A stretch of DNA of 64,000 nt from Zeus faber (taxonomy: Eukaryota; Chordata; Actinopteri; Zeiformes; Zeidae), in contig CAUIJY010000071.1 of the NCBI GenBank assembly GCA_960531495.1, forward strand, positions 1,116,001-1,180,000, in the 5' to 3' direction. How positions within the stretch are numbered: the first letter of the stretch is position 1; every line of letters starts with the position of its first letter. Below the pieces are notes generated by a model, which was given only the letters and a program-made list of their open reading frames with translations, was not told where the DNA came from and did not search any database. Below, in pieces: positions 9,590-19,312 of the stretch. Both the position numbers and the translations under genes were made by a program.

Positions 9590-9785
9590 GACCTCTACAC
9601 GGCCGCTGACCAGGTGAATGGGTGGTGATCGCGACTTACAGAGGAAAAGCTGGAACTCTGCCAGATTCCTAGGACCTTTCCAGCAGGGTTAGGGACCCGC
9701 ACCACTGCAGCAGCAGTTAAGGTGGTAGAACGACCAATATGGATACACGTATCTCATCGCAAGAAAGTTCCTACTCCCCTCTAGG
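9590..9785 (+). pseudogene. Second retroviral remnant: integrase C-terminus
   Basis: Frame-shifted pieces resemble the end of a gamma-type integrase: GEWVVIATYRGK-like sequence near 9620, WNSARFLGPF near 9650-9680, and an uninterrupted AVKVVERPIWIHVSHRKKVP at about 9713-9772 with TAG at 9783. The integrase C-terminus of the first ERV reads differently, so this is another element rather than a duplicate. The rest of that element upstream is missing. Confidence 0.5.
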
Positions 9786-10240
9786 TACTCGTTGAGGAGA
9801 CAACGTGAGTGTACGCTGAACGCTGCTCACCCTGCAACTGCGATGGAACCACTTCAACCATACCTACATAGGCTACTTGGGTTACTGCCATTCCCCTTAC
9901 CACAGCCGAAGAAATGTGTGTTTTGGAAGCAGTTATCGAAGGGGCTTTCTACACCAACATTGGCGCCCCACAGACGGCTCCACCGCTGGACTTCTGCTCC
10001 ACATTTGATTACACCTGGCCACTTCCCACCTTGTTATATGGTCATCATTTTCCTTGGCCCCTCCATCAAAAGGACACAGATAAAACAATATCTCTGTATA
10101 AATGTATTGTACTCAATTTATACATCATTTTCTGATCCCTTTGCCTCAATTATATTATACTTAAGCATTATTGCATTTTCCTTTTGTATCATTCCACTGG
10201 GAACAACAGAAGGGAGTGTGAGAGAAAAATGATGATCAAT
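9786..10240 (+). other. Possible degraded env of second remnant
   Basis: An open frame (9792-10232) follows the integrase-like end, but I see no diagnostic envelope motif. It ends in a hydrophobic stretch (IILYLSIIAFSFCIIPLG). It could be env debris or chance. Confidence 0.2.
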
Positions 10241-10479
10241 GTTAATGAATGATATAATTCTACCACCAAGTGATGTCTGAATGCTGAGGCATATGTTTGT
10301 TTGGTGACGCCCGACTCTTTCACAGGAGATCTTACATTCCTGTATATCACTGTCACGAAAGTTTTAGTCGTTATCTCAGTTTTTCTAGATCGTAAAAGGA
10401 CCATTTGTGTAAACACTCAACGTATGCTTTCCCGGCACTGAAAGTGTTCTACGTTTTTCTTTGTTAAAAAATGTTCTCA
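10241..10479. other. Unassigned
   Basis: No feature recognised; a minus-strand open frame at 10189-10416 lacks recognisable motifs. Confidence 0.3.
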
Positions 10480-11510
10480 GCTATCACCTGTTCCGCTGAT
10501 AGAAGTGACATCAATTGTTCCCATGACAGAACTGCTAGCGTCAAGCTCTGCTGCAACATCAGAAAACACTGTAGCACTCTCCATATCAGGATAATAAGGA
10601 GCAGCATCACTCTGACCTTTGACAAATGTTTGAGAGCGCTGCTATTCCTTCACAAGAACTGGCACATCACTGGCAGGTGTGGCTTTGAAGACACCTCCAC
10701 AACGGTTGGTGCTGCCTTCCCCTAAAAAAAAGCAAGAGAATGAAATGCATGGACAAAATAAAACTAAAATGAAGTACTACTATCAAAAATGTCATTGAAA
10801 AAAGAAGAAAAACAACGAACAAAGCAAACCTGCTCCGTTCCCAGTGTCCTCTTGGAGGCAGTAGCTTTCTGCCAATGTCCCACCGTGGCTTTCCCATGTA
10901 AGCAAAGCAAAATTTTCTTGATATAAAATTGATATACAATTGTTGATATAAAAACAATATAAAATTCTCCACACTGGACAGCGCTAGAAAGATGCGATGG
11001 AACAAGTTGATAACGGGATGGATCATTCCGGCGACGCTACTGGTGTTGTGTCCACCTGTGAAATCATAGAGCAAAATGTCGATTTAAGACAATGTCTTGA
11101 CAAAAGGCCAACTACACACATAACAAACATATTAAAATTGTTTAATGAAAATCGGTACACTTTGAGTGAATATCAGAGACTATCACAGTTTCCAGAGGGT
11201 CTTACCCCAACAATAACAGTGTGCAACCGATTATCTTTCTGCCCCTTCCAACCAGTCTCCACTCAAAAGGGTTAGGTGAAGGATGAGGCACGATGAGCTC
11301 TCCCTTCACAACCACTTTTGGAGAGAATGTTGGAAGTGACCTGCCGGGAGAAACCTTTGACTTTCGTGCTGTTGGCGGCGCTGTTGTCTCCAGTTGGCGA
11401 TAAGCAGCATTTCACAGCAATGTCACAGGGCCATGGTTTCACAACATAGCAAAGTTATTCATAAAATAGCCATCACGTGACATGACAACAAATTGTACAA
11501 TTGTACTTAC

Positions 11511-11578
11511 ACCATCTCTGCTTCACAGCTCTGGGTGGTTCAATGGGAAGTGGTTGGCTGCAGAAAAGTACTTGATGC
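11511..11578 (-). pseudogene. Small exon with in-frame TGA
   Basis: Bounded by an AG acceptor (TTTTAAG) and a strong GTAAGT donor. It reads GIKYFSAANHFPLNHPEL, TGA, SRDG. RDG followed by a splice is where the SGNH Asp-x-x-His block would be expected. Confidence 0.5.
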
Positions 11579-11934
11579 CTTAAAACAACGATTAGGACGA
11601 ATAGAAATATGCATACATAGATGTCAACTTGTTCATTAGAAATATTTATTGAATTGGTTTGTCTAAAAATATATACTCCGTTATACATTTAACTGTACTA
11701 AAATTAAAATATGCTTCCCATGCATGCCGCCACAGGATGGTATTCTCACGGAGCAAATAGTCAGACGCGGAAGGAAGTCCAGGACAAACACCTATACAAA
11801 CACACACAAAAAAAAAGGTGTTTATTACAGTACATTTGTTTTCAAAATGTAAAATATGTTCTGCAGAGCTCACAAAGCAAAAGTATTAATAGTACCAATA
11901 CTACCAAAAATGTACTAAACATGAAGCGTAACTT

Positions 11935-12148
11935 TGGCCAGCGACTGCAGACACTGACCAGGAGGCTGCGAAAGTCTACTGCTGCCTCGTCGATGGTCCT
12001 GCTGGCCGTCAAGTCGCTGCTAGGGGCTACAACACAAACTGCGTCAGGTCTCCGAGACAAAAAAGCATTCAGTACCTCGGTCCCCTGGCATCTTCACAAA
12101 TCCATCCACAATGCTCCGTAGATGGGAGTCACCAACAAGAAGTACAAA
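11935..12148 (-). pseudogene. Exon carrying the GDSH block
   Basis: The acceptor TTTCTATGTTTCTAG lies just before 12148. The exon reads [20 protein letters not shown] and then changes frame to [20 protein letters not shown] and VCSRWPKL. The conserved middle between these parts looks shortened. Confidence 0.55.
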
Positions 12149-12233
12149 CTAGAAACATAGAAAGTCTTTTTTTTTCATGAAAATCACAACTTTTGTCTTC
12201 AAGTATTGTTCATAAATAATCAAACAAAAATAC

Positions 12234-12330
12234 CTTCTTATCTGGAGACTCTGCTGTAATGACCAGCTTGTGGCTTCGTCCAGTCACGGTGGAAATTGGC
12301 TACAGGCGCACTTTCTGGTGATCACCTGTT
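12234..12330 (-). pseudogene. Exon of the SGNH-like pseudogene with GT donor
   Basis: Reads TVTGRSHKLVITAESPDKK up to a donor AAG|GTA at 12234/12233. Upstream in the same frame is a TAG (near 12300). It joins in phase 0 with the next exon across an 85-bp intron (12149-12233). Confidence 0.5.
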
Positions 12331-12654
12331 TCTTAACAGACAAAAACCCAAAATAAATACTACTGACTTTCCACGAGGCTTCTAAAAGTGTTGAGGCACA
12401 ATAGATAAATAAGAACAGCACAAGACACTAATTCGACAATAACATTTTGAAATGGCTCCATAACTTAGAAACTGATCATTTTCTAGAACAAGTGTACTGC
12501 AATTTAAAGCATCCAAAAACCTTACTGCTGGCTGTAAAGGTGAAACTATTTTTTCTATTGATTGGTCTATAGACCATCATATCGGTTAGTCAATTAACTC
12601 TACAAGTACCAGCAGAATGTAGAGAAATAGCTGTAGCTTGAATGTTATTCTCCC

Positions 12655-12716
12655 TTGTAAGTCGCTTTGGATAAAAGCATCTGCTAAATGACTAAATGTA
12701 AATGTAAATGTAAATA
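12655..12716 (+). repeat. Teleost SINE / L2-type 3' tail
   Basis: GTAAGTCGCTTTGGATAAAA and CATCTGCTAAATG followed by ATGTAA-type short repeats are a tail shared by many teleost SINEs and L2-clade LINEs. The body of the element upstream (about 12540-12654) is not clearly recognised. Confidence 0.7.
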
Positions 12717-13567
12717 ACAAGAATATAAACAATTAACAAAATGCGGACAAATAATAGACAGGAATACGAAGGTACGCCCCCCATTGCATGCTGGGGTTTT
12801 CACGTGGCATAGCCCATGCTAACGCGTCCTTGTGTCTCGTAAAATGTTTAGTGTTGAGTACATAAATCACGGATCATTTTTTGATGATACAAAAACTACT
12901 TTAAAAAATGATAACCCTCAAAAAGATTTTAGACCTGAATTTTTGAGCCTCATGGGAACCCCACCTGACTTTTCGATTACACAGGGGACCCACCATGTTA
13001 TGGTCTATTGACATGCAAACTTTGACACTGAACACTTTTTTTAATCAATAGGTCAGATTCTGATTGAAAAATATAAACCTTCCAAAAGTATAATTATTAA
13101 TTTGAAAGGATATACAACCAATTTAAGAAATCAGGCCTCAGGCCAACACCACTTAAACATATCAAAAATTGGAAAGTAAAGATTATTTTTCTACCTAAGC
13201 ACGCTGTAAGTAAATGTAGTAAATTTTCGACTTAAATACCGGTTCATCAATTGATTTCCAGATAAGTATGACAAATACCACATATACTTTAAAAGAGAGC
13301 ACAGAATCAATTGTTATTTAATTTGATGGTTTTGACAGTATAATATTTTCTTCCAAACTTAATCGAACGGGGAATAAACCTACACCCACTGTACAAAATG
13401 TAGATAAAAAATTACAATTATTTATTATAAAATAAAAAGGAGCAGATGGCACAAGAAAACAAACAAGGGCTCACACAGGGCTCAGTAAGTCTCCTGATAT
13501 GCTTTGTAACCAAGAAATAGTGCAATGTATTCACGCGGGGGAAGAGTAGTATGGTGGTAAACCCTGA
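12717..13567. other. Unassigned AT-rich intergenic sequence
   Basis: No coding frame, repeat or RNA gene recognised on either strand. Confidence 0.4.
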
Positions 13568-14080
13568 CCTTTGGCCTTTGCCTGCACCTAACTATCCATT
13601 TTCAATTAATCTGCTGATAAAAACCTACCCTACGGTGGTCGGCACGAAAACTCACTGCAAATAGACAAAACACAAGCAAATTCAGAAAACATCATCATCA
13701 ATTTGACAACACAGGCAAGAGATGCAAAACAATGGAAACATTTGCACAGAAACAAACTTAAAAGCAATTCACCACGGACACTTCATTTGGGGAATATATC
13801 AGATATGATACACAAACATTTCTTGATGTTTTTATTTTAAGTTTGTTCCTTCGTGAACTTTTCCATTGTGTTGTTGCCTGTGTTGTCAAATTGATGATGA
13901 CATTTTCTAAATTTGCTTGCGTTTTGTCTATTTACATGTATTTTCTTTAGTTGCAGAGTTTTCCCGTTGGCCACCGTAGAGTCAGTTGTTATCAGCAGAT
14001 GAATTGACTTGCGGCCTTTGACTGCACCTAACTACTAATTATCAATGTTTTCGCCTGATAAAATCAATAACTAGTTGAAC
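13568..14080 (+). repeat. Direct repeat flanking the foldback
   Basis: GGCCTTTGCCTGCACCTAACTA (left, about 13573) and GGCCTTTGACTGCACCTAACTA (right, about 14012) each precede a CTGATAAAA block. The direct copies lie immediately outside or at the foot of the hairpin arms. Confidence 0.55.
13611..14003. repeat. Long foldback (inverted-repeat) element, MITE-like
   Basis: The left arm (TCTGCTGATAA, CGGTGGTC, CAAATAGACAAAACACAAGC, CATCATCATCAATTTGACAA, AACAAACTTAAAA) is matched in reverse order and orientation by the right arm (TTTTAAGTTTGTT, TTGTCAAATTGATGATGACA, GCTTGCGTTTTGTCTATTT, GGCCACCG, TTATCAGCAGA). The arms are about 155-170 bp around a loop at roughly 13765-13830. No coding sequence lies inside. 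Non-autonomous DNA transposon is the most likely identity. Confidence 0.7.
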
Positions 14081-14213
14081 TCCAGTGTATACCTGGGTAC
14101 TCAGGATGCCAACGAACAACACAAACATCATCAAAAATGAAGTTGCATCAAATGAACCAACATTTTTGAGCAACGTGAACCAACATGTTTGAGCAAATGC
14201 TTTAACAACTCTA

Positions 14214-14437
14214 TTAATAAATTCTTCTCGCACTTTCGCATTGGATGGCAGTGATACGATTTTTTACATAGTACTTCAATGCAGTCCAGCTTCGCTGGTT
14301 TAGAGCTTCAGGTGAAGCTCTAATACATGCATCACACTCAGTCCTTCCCGGCACTTTACCACTTTCAATGAAAGCCTTCAGGTTCTTTTCCACCGCATGG
14401 ACCTCCTCAGGTAACCACCTCCTTCTCTCAGAGATTT
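14214..14437 (-). pseudogene. Terminal exon of an uncharacterised fish protein module
   Basis: A minus-strand exon with acceptor TCTATCTTAG before 14437 and a TAA at 14214-14216. It reads RRRWLPEEVHAVEKNL, KVPGRTECDACIRASPEAL and SWTALKYYVKNRITAIQ, with no internal stop. The pattern (Trp/Pro near the start, AVEKxL helix, CxxC-like CDAC, W-xx-L/V-K-Y-V-K-NR-I end) matches a short C-terminal module I recall from many uncharacterised teleost proteins, possibly a DNA-binding-type helical domain. The function is unknown. It may belong to a live gene whose other exons were not found, so the pseudogene label is provisional. Confidence 0.45.
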
Positions 14438-14474
14438 CTAAGATAGAAATAGAAATGTAAAAGGACAAATACAA

Positions 14475-14735
14475 TTAGGAGTGTAGACCAGGTCTTTCAA
14501 TCGCTGTATCTTTTGGTTACTCTATTCTCAATTCAGAATCAGAAATGGAAAAAATGGGGTATGAGTGGTTTTCAAATTTTGCTTTTTTGGAGATACAAAA
14601 ATCAAAATTGAAAAATTATTTTTCCATTTCATGACCAAAGGATGAGTGAAATTTAAAATCAGGTTTGACTTTCATTTTTTTTTATTTCAATAGGAAAAAA
14701 TAAAATCACAACAACATCATACAACAACATACACA
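14475..14735. other. Unassigned AT-rich sequence
   Basis: No feature recognised beyond A/T-rich stretches. Confidence 0.35.
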
Positions 14736-14935
14736 CCGATCAGCCACAACATTAGAACCAGTTACAACTATTTAGGACTCCAAAATTCAGTGGTAGATTT
14801 CTCATGCTGCTAAATCACCTCCATACAGCAATGTGTATGAACCAGCAAAATGGGATGCTGTGATTGTTCCAGATGTCCCACATGATCGCGACTTTATAAA
14901 TGTTATCTTTTACTGTTTATCCTTAAAGTCAGGCA
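14736..14935 (+). repeat. Fragment of fish interspersed repeat
   Basis: Begins with CACCGATCAGCCACAACATT, a segment I recognise as the edge of a widespread fish/amphibian repeat. The following text (GCAATGTGTATGAACC, CCAGATGTCCCACATGATCG) is not coding. The family name is not assigned. Confidence 0.4.
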
Positions 14936-16100
14936 CTGCCCGAGGATAACAGATATCATTGCAGAAAATATTCTATTTCAGCAGGCAACCACTTGTACAG
15001 CCGGCCCACCCAAATGACAGAGAGCACATATTGCTTTCATAAGTTAAAAAACAAAAAAACAAAACGCACAGCACAAACACAGTAAATATGAAAAAAAAAT
15101 CGATAAGCCACGAACAACGTGCACACACGATGTAGGTCGCCCGCTGACTGACGCCGACGCGCCAACTACAAATTTCCACGGTCGTATCCTGGAGCAGTCA
15201 GTCGTAAGACGATGCTAATTTTAGCGACTATCGTATCTTGGATTAGTAAGTAGATGCAGTCATAAGTCGAGGTACCATTGTACCTTCAAATAAAGTCTAA
15301 ACTGGCAAAAAACAGTCCGGACTCTCTCAGCACGCTTTGGTGGAGAACCGATCAAGAGAAACTTAGCTAGCGGGTCCGTCTGTCTGTTTGAAAACCGTCT
15401 CTCTCTCACAGTACCGTCTCCCTGCACCAACACACAGTAAACTAAATCTAAATGCTAGTTAACACTCCACTCCAACACACATTTAACTAAAGCTAGATAC
15501 TGTGCATGTTAAAAACGGCTTTATAAAATAAAACAAAGTCATTAACTTTTGCATGCATAATCTCTCCGTGTTATATCGTGTTATAACACAAAACTGCTAG
15601 CATTTAACAGCAAAAACGTGTAACAATTGAAAAGTTAACTTTCTAAAACATTTTTTTTTCGTGCACTTACTCTATATCCATTTTATTGCCCCCGTTCTTC
15701 TTCTGCTGTTTCAATATTGGGCACAGTCACGGCATGAGGAGATAGGGTAAATATAGTGTGCTTCTCTCAGACGTTCTCCTCCCGCAATGCGGAAGCTTCT
15801 CCAAAAAATTACTCCATCCAAATAAATTATTTTAATATATTTTAATAATGCATTCCCAAAATTATTATTACATCATGCTAATGTGATCGTACAAAATATA
15901 CCATTAAGATATTAAAAAAAACGTCTATAATGACGCATTTTGATAACCAAATTATTATTTATTATTATGAATACGTGGATTATTCTTTGTAAAGAAGAAC
16001 GATTGGGCATTAATTTAATGAGATTAAGTTTATCGCTGTTCGGCATAATTATTAAAATTACTACTATTCATTGTAGGATAAGATAGTAATCTTTATTAAT
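14936..16100. other. Unassigned intergenic sequence
   Basis: No gene recognised. One point of note on the minus strand is an ATG at 15681-15679 followed 11 bases later by a GTAAGT donor (15670-15665), which could be a first coding exon; nothing downstream was tied to it. Confidence 0.3.
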
Positions 16101-16720
16101 GAGGGCATCAGACTCCCTGGACTCCTGCCGAAACGCTGACGGAGGGAGAGCGAGGGGTAACGCAGGTAGCCGAGCTCGCTAATGATCCTTCCCCGTAAAC
16201 ACCCCGTGGAGGTGATTTAGCTACGTCGCCTTCAGCCGTGCGCCACATTTCCCGGCCCCGCTCCTTGTAAAGCTCTGAGTCTGCCTACCCCCACCACCCG
16301 ACTCCACTACCGCCGCCAAGCTTGCACGTCAATGCCGGGCTTCGTCATCGTCGACAGGTGAACCCAACTTGGCCCCTGTAACCCGTGAGATTGTTCCGCC
16401 ACACACACACTTTGTTTATCCCCCCTATTATAAAAAAAAAACAACACAACGGGCCGTGTCGGCCAGGGGATGTGTGCAGCGGTGGACTCTGGCCACACAC
16501 AGAAGCAGGATGGCAAGCTCCCTGCTAAAGGGGGGGGGGGGGGGGGGGGGGGGTCAGAAGGACCCTGGATGGCAGGGGAGCTCGGAGGGTGGGGGCAAAC
16601 GAGCGTCCGCCCGCTGAACGTTGACAGCCTTTAGCAGCAGAACAACTGCACGGCAGCTCTGCTGGGACACGAGGAGCTGCTGGAGAGCTACTGGAGAGCT
16701 GAAGGCTGCGGCATGAGAGG
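16101..16720. other. GC- and CpG-richer stretch
   Basis: By eye this stretch is markedly richer in G+C and CpG than the AT-rich sequence on its left (for example GCGAGGGGTAACGC, TACGTCGCC, CGTCATCGTCGAC). It could be a promoter-associated CpG island, but no transcript start or exon was recognised. Confidence 0.3.
16530..16553 (+). repeat. G24 homopolymer
   Basis: An uninterrupted run of 24 G. Long pure poly-G tracts are rare and can fold as G-quadruplex; the exact length may be affected by sequencing error. Confidence 0.8.
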
Positions 16721-16768
16721 AATTCATAACACAAGGCGGCTTCAGCTGTGTTGATATGACTTGCATCA

Positions 16769-16770
<2 letters not shown>

Positions 16771-16801
<31 letters not shown>
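16771..16801 (+). repeat. (GT)n microsatellite
   Basis: A pure GT run followed by ATGTGTG. The downstream ATGTGAATGTGTGTGG block is also found after the second GT run at about 19415. Confidence 0.85.
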
Positions 16802-16941
16802 CCGGGACGGTTTGTTATGTGAATGTGTGTGGTGGGAGAGGATATACACAGTGCTGTGAGTGCATATGGGTAGTACGTAGTCCTGTTTAAACCACAGTGT
16901 ATAGGTTAACATGACTGTGTGTGTATACATACTGGATGTAC

Positions 16942-17329
16942 TGTCACGACCAGAACAGGGAGGAACCCAAACGCACGACACAGGGACACGGGAGGCAGGC
17001 AAATAATAAAGTGATGTTTATTAACCGGGACGGTGGAGCTGGCCGGGGGGACCTGGTCGGGGGGGGATGGAGCAGGGCAGGACAGGGACGATGATGACCA
17101 GGAGATGGGGTCCAGGATCCGGGTGGAGAGACGGGGAACCAGGCTGGGTGGAGAGTCCTGGTCGACCAGCGGAGACAGACAGGTGAAGGGAAGGCGAGAC
17201 AACAAGACATAAATTAGGAACTTGGAACTTGGAACTGGGAACTAGGAACTAGGAAGGGAGCCAATCGCTGACGCGGCTGACGCGGCTGACGCGGCTGACG
17301 CGGCGATGCAACTCGGGGAAAGCTAGTTG
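16942..17329 (-). repeat. 3' LTR of the Ty3/Gypsy element, truncated
   Basis: 388 bp matching the 5' LTR from its terminal TGTCACGAC (plus) to GCTAGTTG at 17329, where the match stops and RT sequence begins. It differs by a handful of substitutions, an extra AATAAAGT-type stretch near 17005, and a 9-bp tandem expansion at 17267-17302. Confidence 0.88.
17267..17302 (+). repeat. 9-bp tandem expansion (GCTGACGCG x4) in one LTR
   Basis: Four perfect copies of GCTGACGCG interrupt CCAATCG|CGATGCAAC. The sister LTR has no copy at the matching site (about 19141), so the expansion arose after or during insertion. Confidence 0.85.
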
Positions 17330-17840
17330 CTAACCTCCCGTTAATTAGGGCCTGGAAGACCGCTGGGGCAAAGTGACCGAGCGGGGTGTTAAAGGCAGTC
17401 TTCCACTCGTCCCCTTTGCGGATGCGGACCAGGTGGTAAGCGTTGCGGAGGTCCAGCTTGGAAAAGTGGGTGGCCCCCTGGATGGGGACGAAGACTGAAT
17501 CCATCAGGGGCAAGGGGTACTTGTCTTTGATCGTGATATCGTTCAGTCCCCTGAAATCGACGCAAGGACGGAGGGTCTTGTCCTTCTCCGCAACAAAGAA
17601 GAACCCTGCGCCTAGCGGAGAAAACGAGGGACGAGTAATCCTGGCAGCGAGAGAGTCGCGGATGTGAGTCTCCATGGCCTCCTGTTCAGACCGGGAGACG
17701 TTATACAGGCGACTGCAGGGGAGGGGGGCGCCTGGCAGGAGGTTGATTGCGCAGTCATAGGGGCGATGACGTGGTAAGGAGCGGCCGGAGCGTAGCCCTA
17801 CCGAGGAGTCGCCCTCTCGTGGCCGGACCGGGCAGGTGGC
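17330..17840 (-). pseudogene. Ty3/Gypsy pol remnant: RT N-terminal half, protease absent
   Basis: This stays in the same frame as gag after the TGA. A short stretch ([11 protein letters not shown]) leads directly into the RT start [13 protein letters not shown], so the protease has been removed without changing frame. RT motifs follow: [40 protein letters not shown] and [15 protein letters not shown] (motif A Asp). GHF is then joined straight to [10 protein letters not shown], so the segment between motif A and motif B has been shortened. Soon after, the sequence runs into the truncated 3' LTR. The YxDD motif, RNase H and integrase are missing. Confidence 0.8.
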
Positions 17841-18788
17841 TCAGAGGTGTCCCAGCCGACCGCAATACAGAGAGGCACCGGTCTGTAGGCGGCGTGCTCG
17901 CTCCTCTGGGTAGATCCGGGAGCGACCAAGCTGCATTGGCTTGGCATCGGAGAGAGTCGGGGGACTTGTGCGGCGCCCAAGAGTAGCGGGCGCTGGAGAC
18001 TGGGGCGTGGCCGCCCAGGCGGGAGGCACGGACTGGAGGCTCGCCCCCTCCCTCTCGCGATGGCGCTCCCGTAGCCGGTTGTCCAGGCGGATTGAGGTCT
18101 CCACTAGTTGGTCCAGGTCCGTGGGCTCGTCCCGCCGTGCCAGCTCGTCCCGCAACTCGTCGTTCAGGGCACGCTGGAACACGTCCTGCAGGGCTCCGTC
18201 ATTCCAGCCACTTTCCGCGGCTAGAGTCCTGAACTCGACGACGAGGGAGGCGACGCTACGGGAACCCTGGCGGAGGGAGAGGAGTCTTCTGGCGGCCTCC
18301 TTGCCGCAAACTGGGTGGTCGAAGACTCTCCTCATTTCGCGGGTAAACAGATCGTAGGAGAGACTCACGGGACCCCCCTGACTCCAAACCGCGGAACCCC
18401 AGCCGAGAGCCGCCCCTCTCAGGCAGGAGATGAGGAACGCGATGTGGGCACTATCGGAGTCGTACGACGACTGCCGCTGTTGGAAAACCACCGCGCACTG
18501 CACAAGGAAGGCGCGGCAGGTGCCGAAATCGCCGTCGTAAGGCGCTGGAGCCGGAACGTGGGGCTCAGGGGGAACGAGAGAGGCGCTGGGAGCCCTGGTG
18601 GGGGAAGGAGGGCAGGTCGGAGGAGCAGGGGAGGCCACGGGGGCCGGAGGGCCCTGCAGGCTGCTGACGGCCGCAGAGATGGTCCGGAGGTGTTCCGCGA
18701 TGTCCCGGAGGACCCGGTCATGTTGCCCAAGCAACACTCCTCTGTCCCGGAGTGCGCGGCGGAGCCCTTCTGTGTCGGCTGGGTCCAT
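17841..18788 (-). CDS. gag: Ty3/Gypsy Gag
   Basis: Capsid-like protein of the retrotransposon, 315 residues from ATG 18788 (MDPADTEGLRR), 22 bp inside the 5' LTR end. The frame is also open upstream into the LTR, but this Met sits right after the LTR as expected for gag. It has an N-terminal helical region, then a Pro/Ala-rich linker (about residues 50-90), a capsid-like domain with FGTCRAFLVQC, AALGWGSAVW, RLLSLRQGSRSVASLVVEFR and a Leu-rich end, and a zinc-knuckle start YCGRLGHL. TGA 17841-17843 falls inside the knuckle, so the last Cys (ATCP) is beyond the stop. The reading frame is otherwise intact. Confidence 0.75.
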   Translation of the reverse strand: MDPADTEGLRRALRDRGVLLGQHDRVLRDIAEHLRTISAAVSSLQGPPAPVASPAPPTCPPSPTRAPSASLVPPEPHVPAPAPYDGDFGTCRAFLVQCAVVFQQRQSSYDSDSAHIAFLISCLRGAALGWGSAVWSQGGPVSLSYDLFTREMRRVFDHPVCGKEAARRLLSLRQGSRSVASLVVEFRTLAAESGWNDGALQDVFQRALNDELRDELARRDEPTDLDQLVETSIRLDNRLRERHREREGASLQSVPPAWAATPQSPAPATLGRRTSPPTLSDAKPMQLGRSRIYPEERARRLQTGASLYCGRLGHL

Positions 18789-18809
18789 GTTTTCCTGGCC
18801 AGACCGTAC

Positions 18810-19312
18810 TGTCACGACCCGAACAGGGAGGAACCCAAACGCACGACACAGGGACACGGGAGGCAGGCAAGGGATGTTTATTAACTGGGACGGTGGAGCT
18901 GGCCGGGGGGACCTGGTCGGGAGGGGATGGAGCAGGGCAGGGCAGGGACGATGATGACCAGGAGATGGGGTCCAGGATCCAGGTGGAGAGACGGGGAACC
19001 AGGCTGGGTGGAGAGTCCTGGTCGACAAGCGGAGACAGACAGGTGAAGGGAAGGCGAGACAACAAGACATAAACTAGGAACTTGGAACTGGGAACTGGGA
19101 ACTAGGAACTAGGAACTAGGAACTAGGAAGGGAGCCAATCGCGATGCAACTCGGGGAAAGCTAGTTGACGGTCTGGCAAGGAATGGCTAGGAAGCTGGGG
19201 CTAAATACAGTGCGGGTAATTGATCCCAGGTGTGTGCAATTGGGTCTGAGTAGGGAGCTGCAGATGGGGCAAGGGCGGCCTCTAGTGGCGCTGGGAGGCC
19301 GTGGGCCTAACA
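18810..19312 (-). repeat. 5' LTR of the Ty3/Gypsy element
   Basis: 503 bp, reading TGTTAGGCCC at its 5' end and GTCGTGACA at its 3' end on the minus strand. It contains an AATAAA on the minus strand near 18878 and an AACTAGG-type 7-bp tandem run at about 19100-19126 (plus-strand AGGAACT). The long open frame crossing it is a chance extension of gag. Confidence 0.9.

Larger units (their letters stand above)
10480..12330 (-). pseudogene. Broken intron-containing gene with SGNH/GDSL-hydrolase-like motif
   Basis: Minus-strand exon pieces with plausible GT-AG borders appear in order: about 12330-12234, 12148 to about 11935, 11578-11511, about 11440-11206, about 10885-10836 and about 10723-10480. 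The second piece opens with [23 protein letters not shown] followed by a conserved helix is block I of SGNH hydrolases. Later text ([44 protein letters not shown]) fits a multi-copy teleost family I recall but cannot name. Breaks include a TAG before PISTVTG, a frame change inside the second exon, TGA codons at 11523-11525 and 11412-11414, and a TAG in the last piece. Retained introns argue against a processed copy. Confidence 0.5.
16942..19312 (-). mobile_element. Ty3/Gypsy LTR retrotransposon, internally deleted
   Basis: A minus-strand element bounded by TG...CA ends and a 5-bp target duplication TGTAC (16937-16941 and 19313-19317). The 5' LTR (18810-19312) is complete, the 3' LTR (16942-17329) is truncated at its inner side, and the two are nearly identical where they overlap, which suggests recent insertion. 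Between them lie gag, a gag-RT fusion remnant lacking protease, and a shortened RT. The rest of RT, RNase H and integrase is missing. A non-autonomous deletion derivative is the simplest reading. Confidence 0.9.

Noticed and set aside
9376-9590. 3' LTR of the first ERV
   Set aside because: No shared blocks with 1-840 could be found by eye.
16180-16195. Possible 18S rRNA 3' end (TAATGATCCTTCC on plus)
   Set aside because: Only about 13 bases match; the adjoining universally conserved rRNA sequence is absent.
17941-18884. Plus-strand open frames opposite the Ty3/Gypsy gag
   Set aside because: Shadow frames in GC-rich coding sequence; the minus strand carries the recognisable Gag.
18789-19070. 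Gag start upstream at 19070 inside the LTR
   Set aside because: The extra N-terminus is LTR sequence; ATG 18788 just after the LTR is the natural start.
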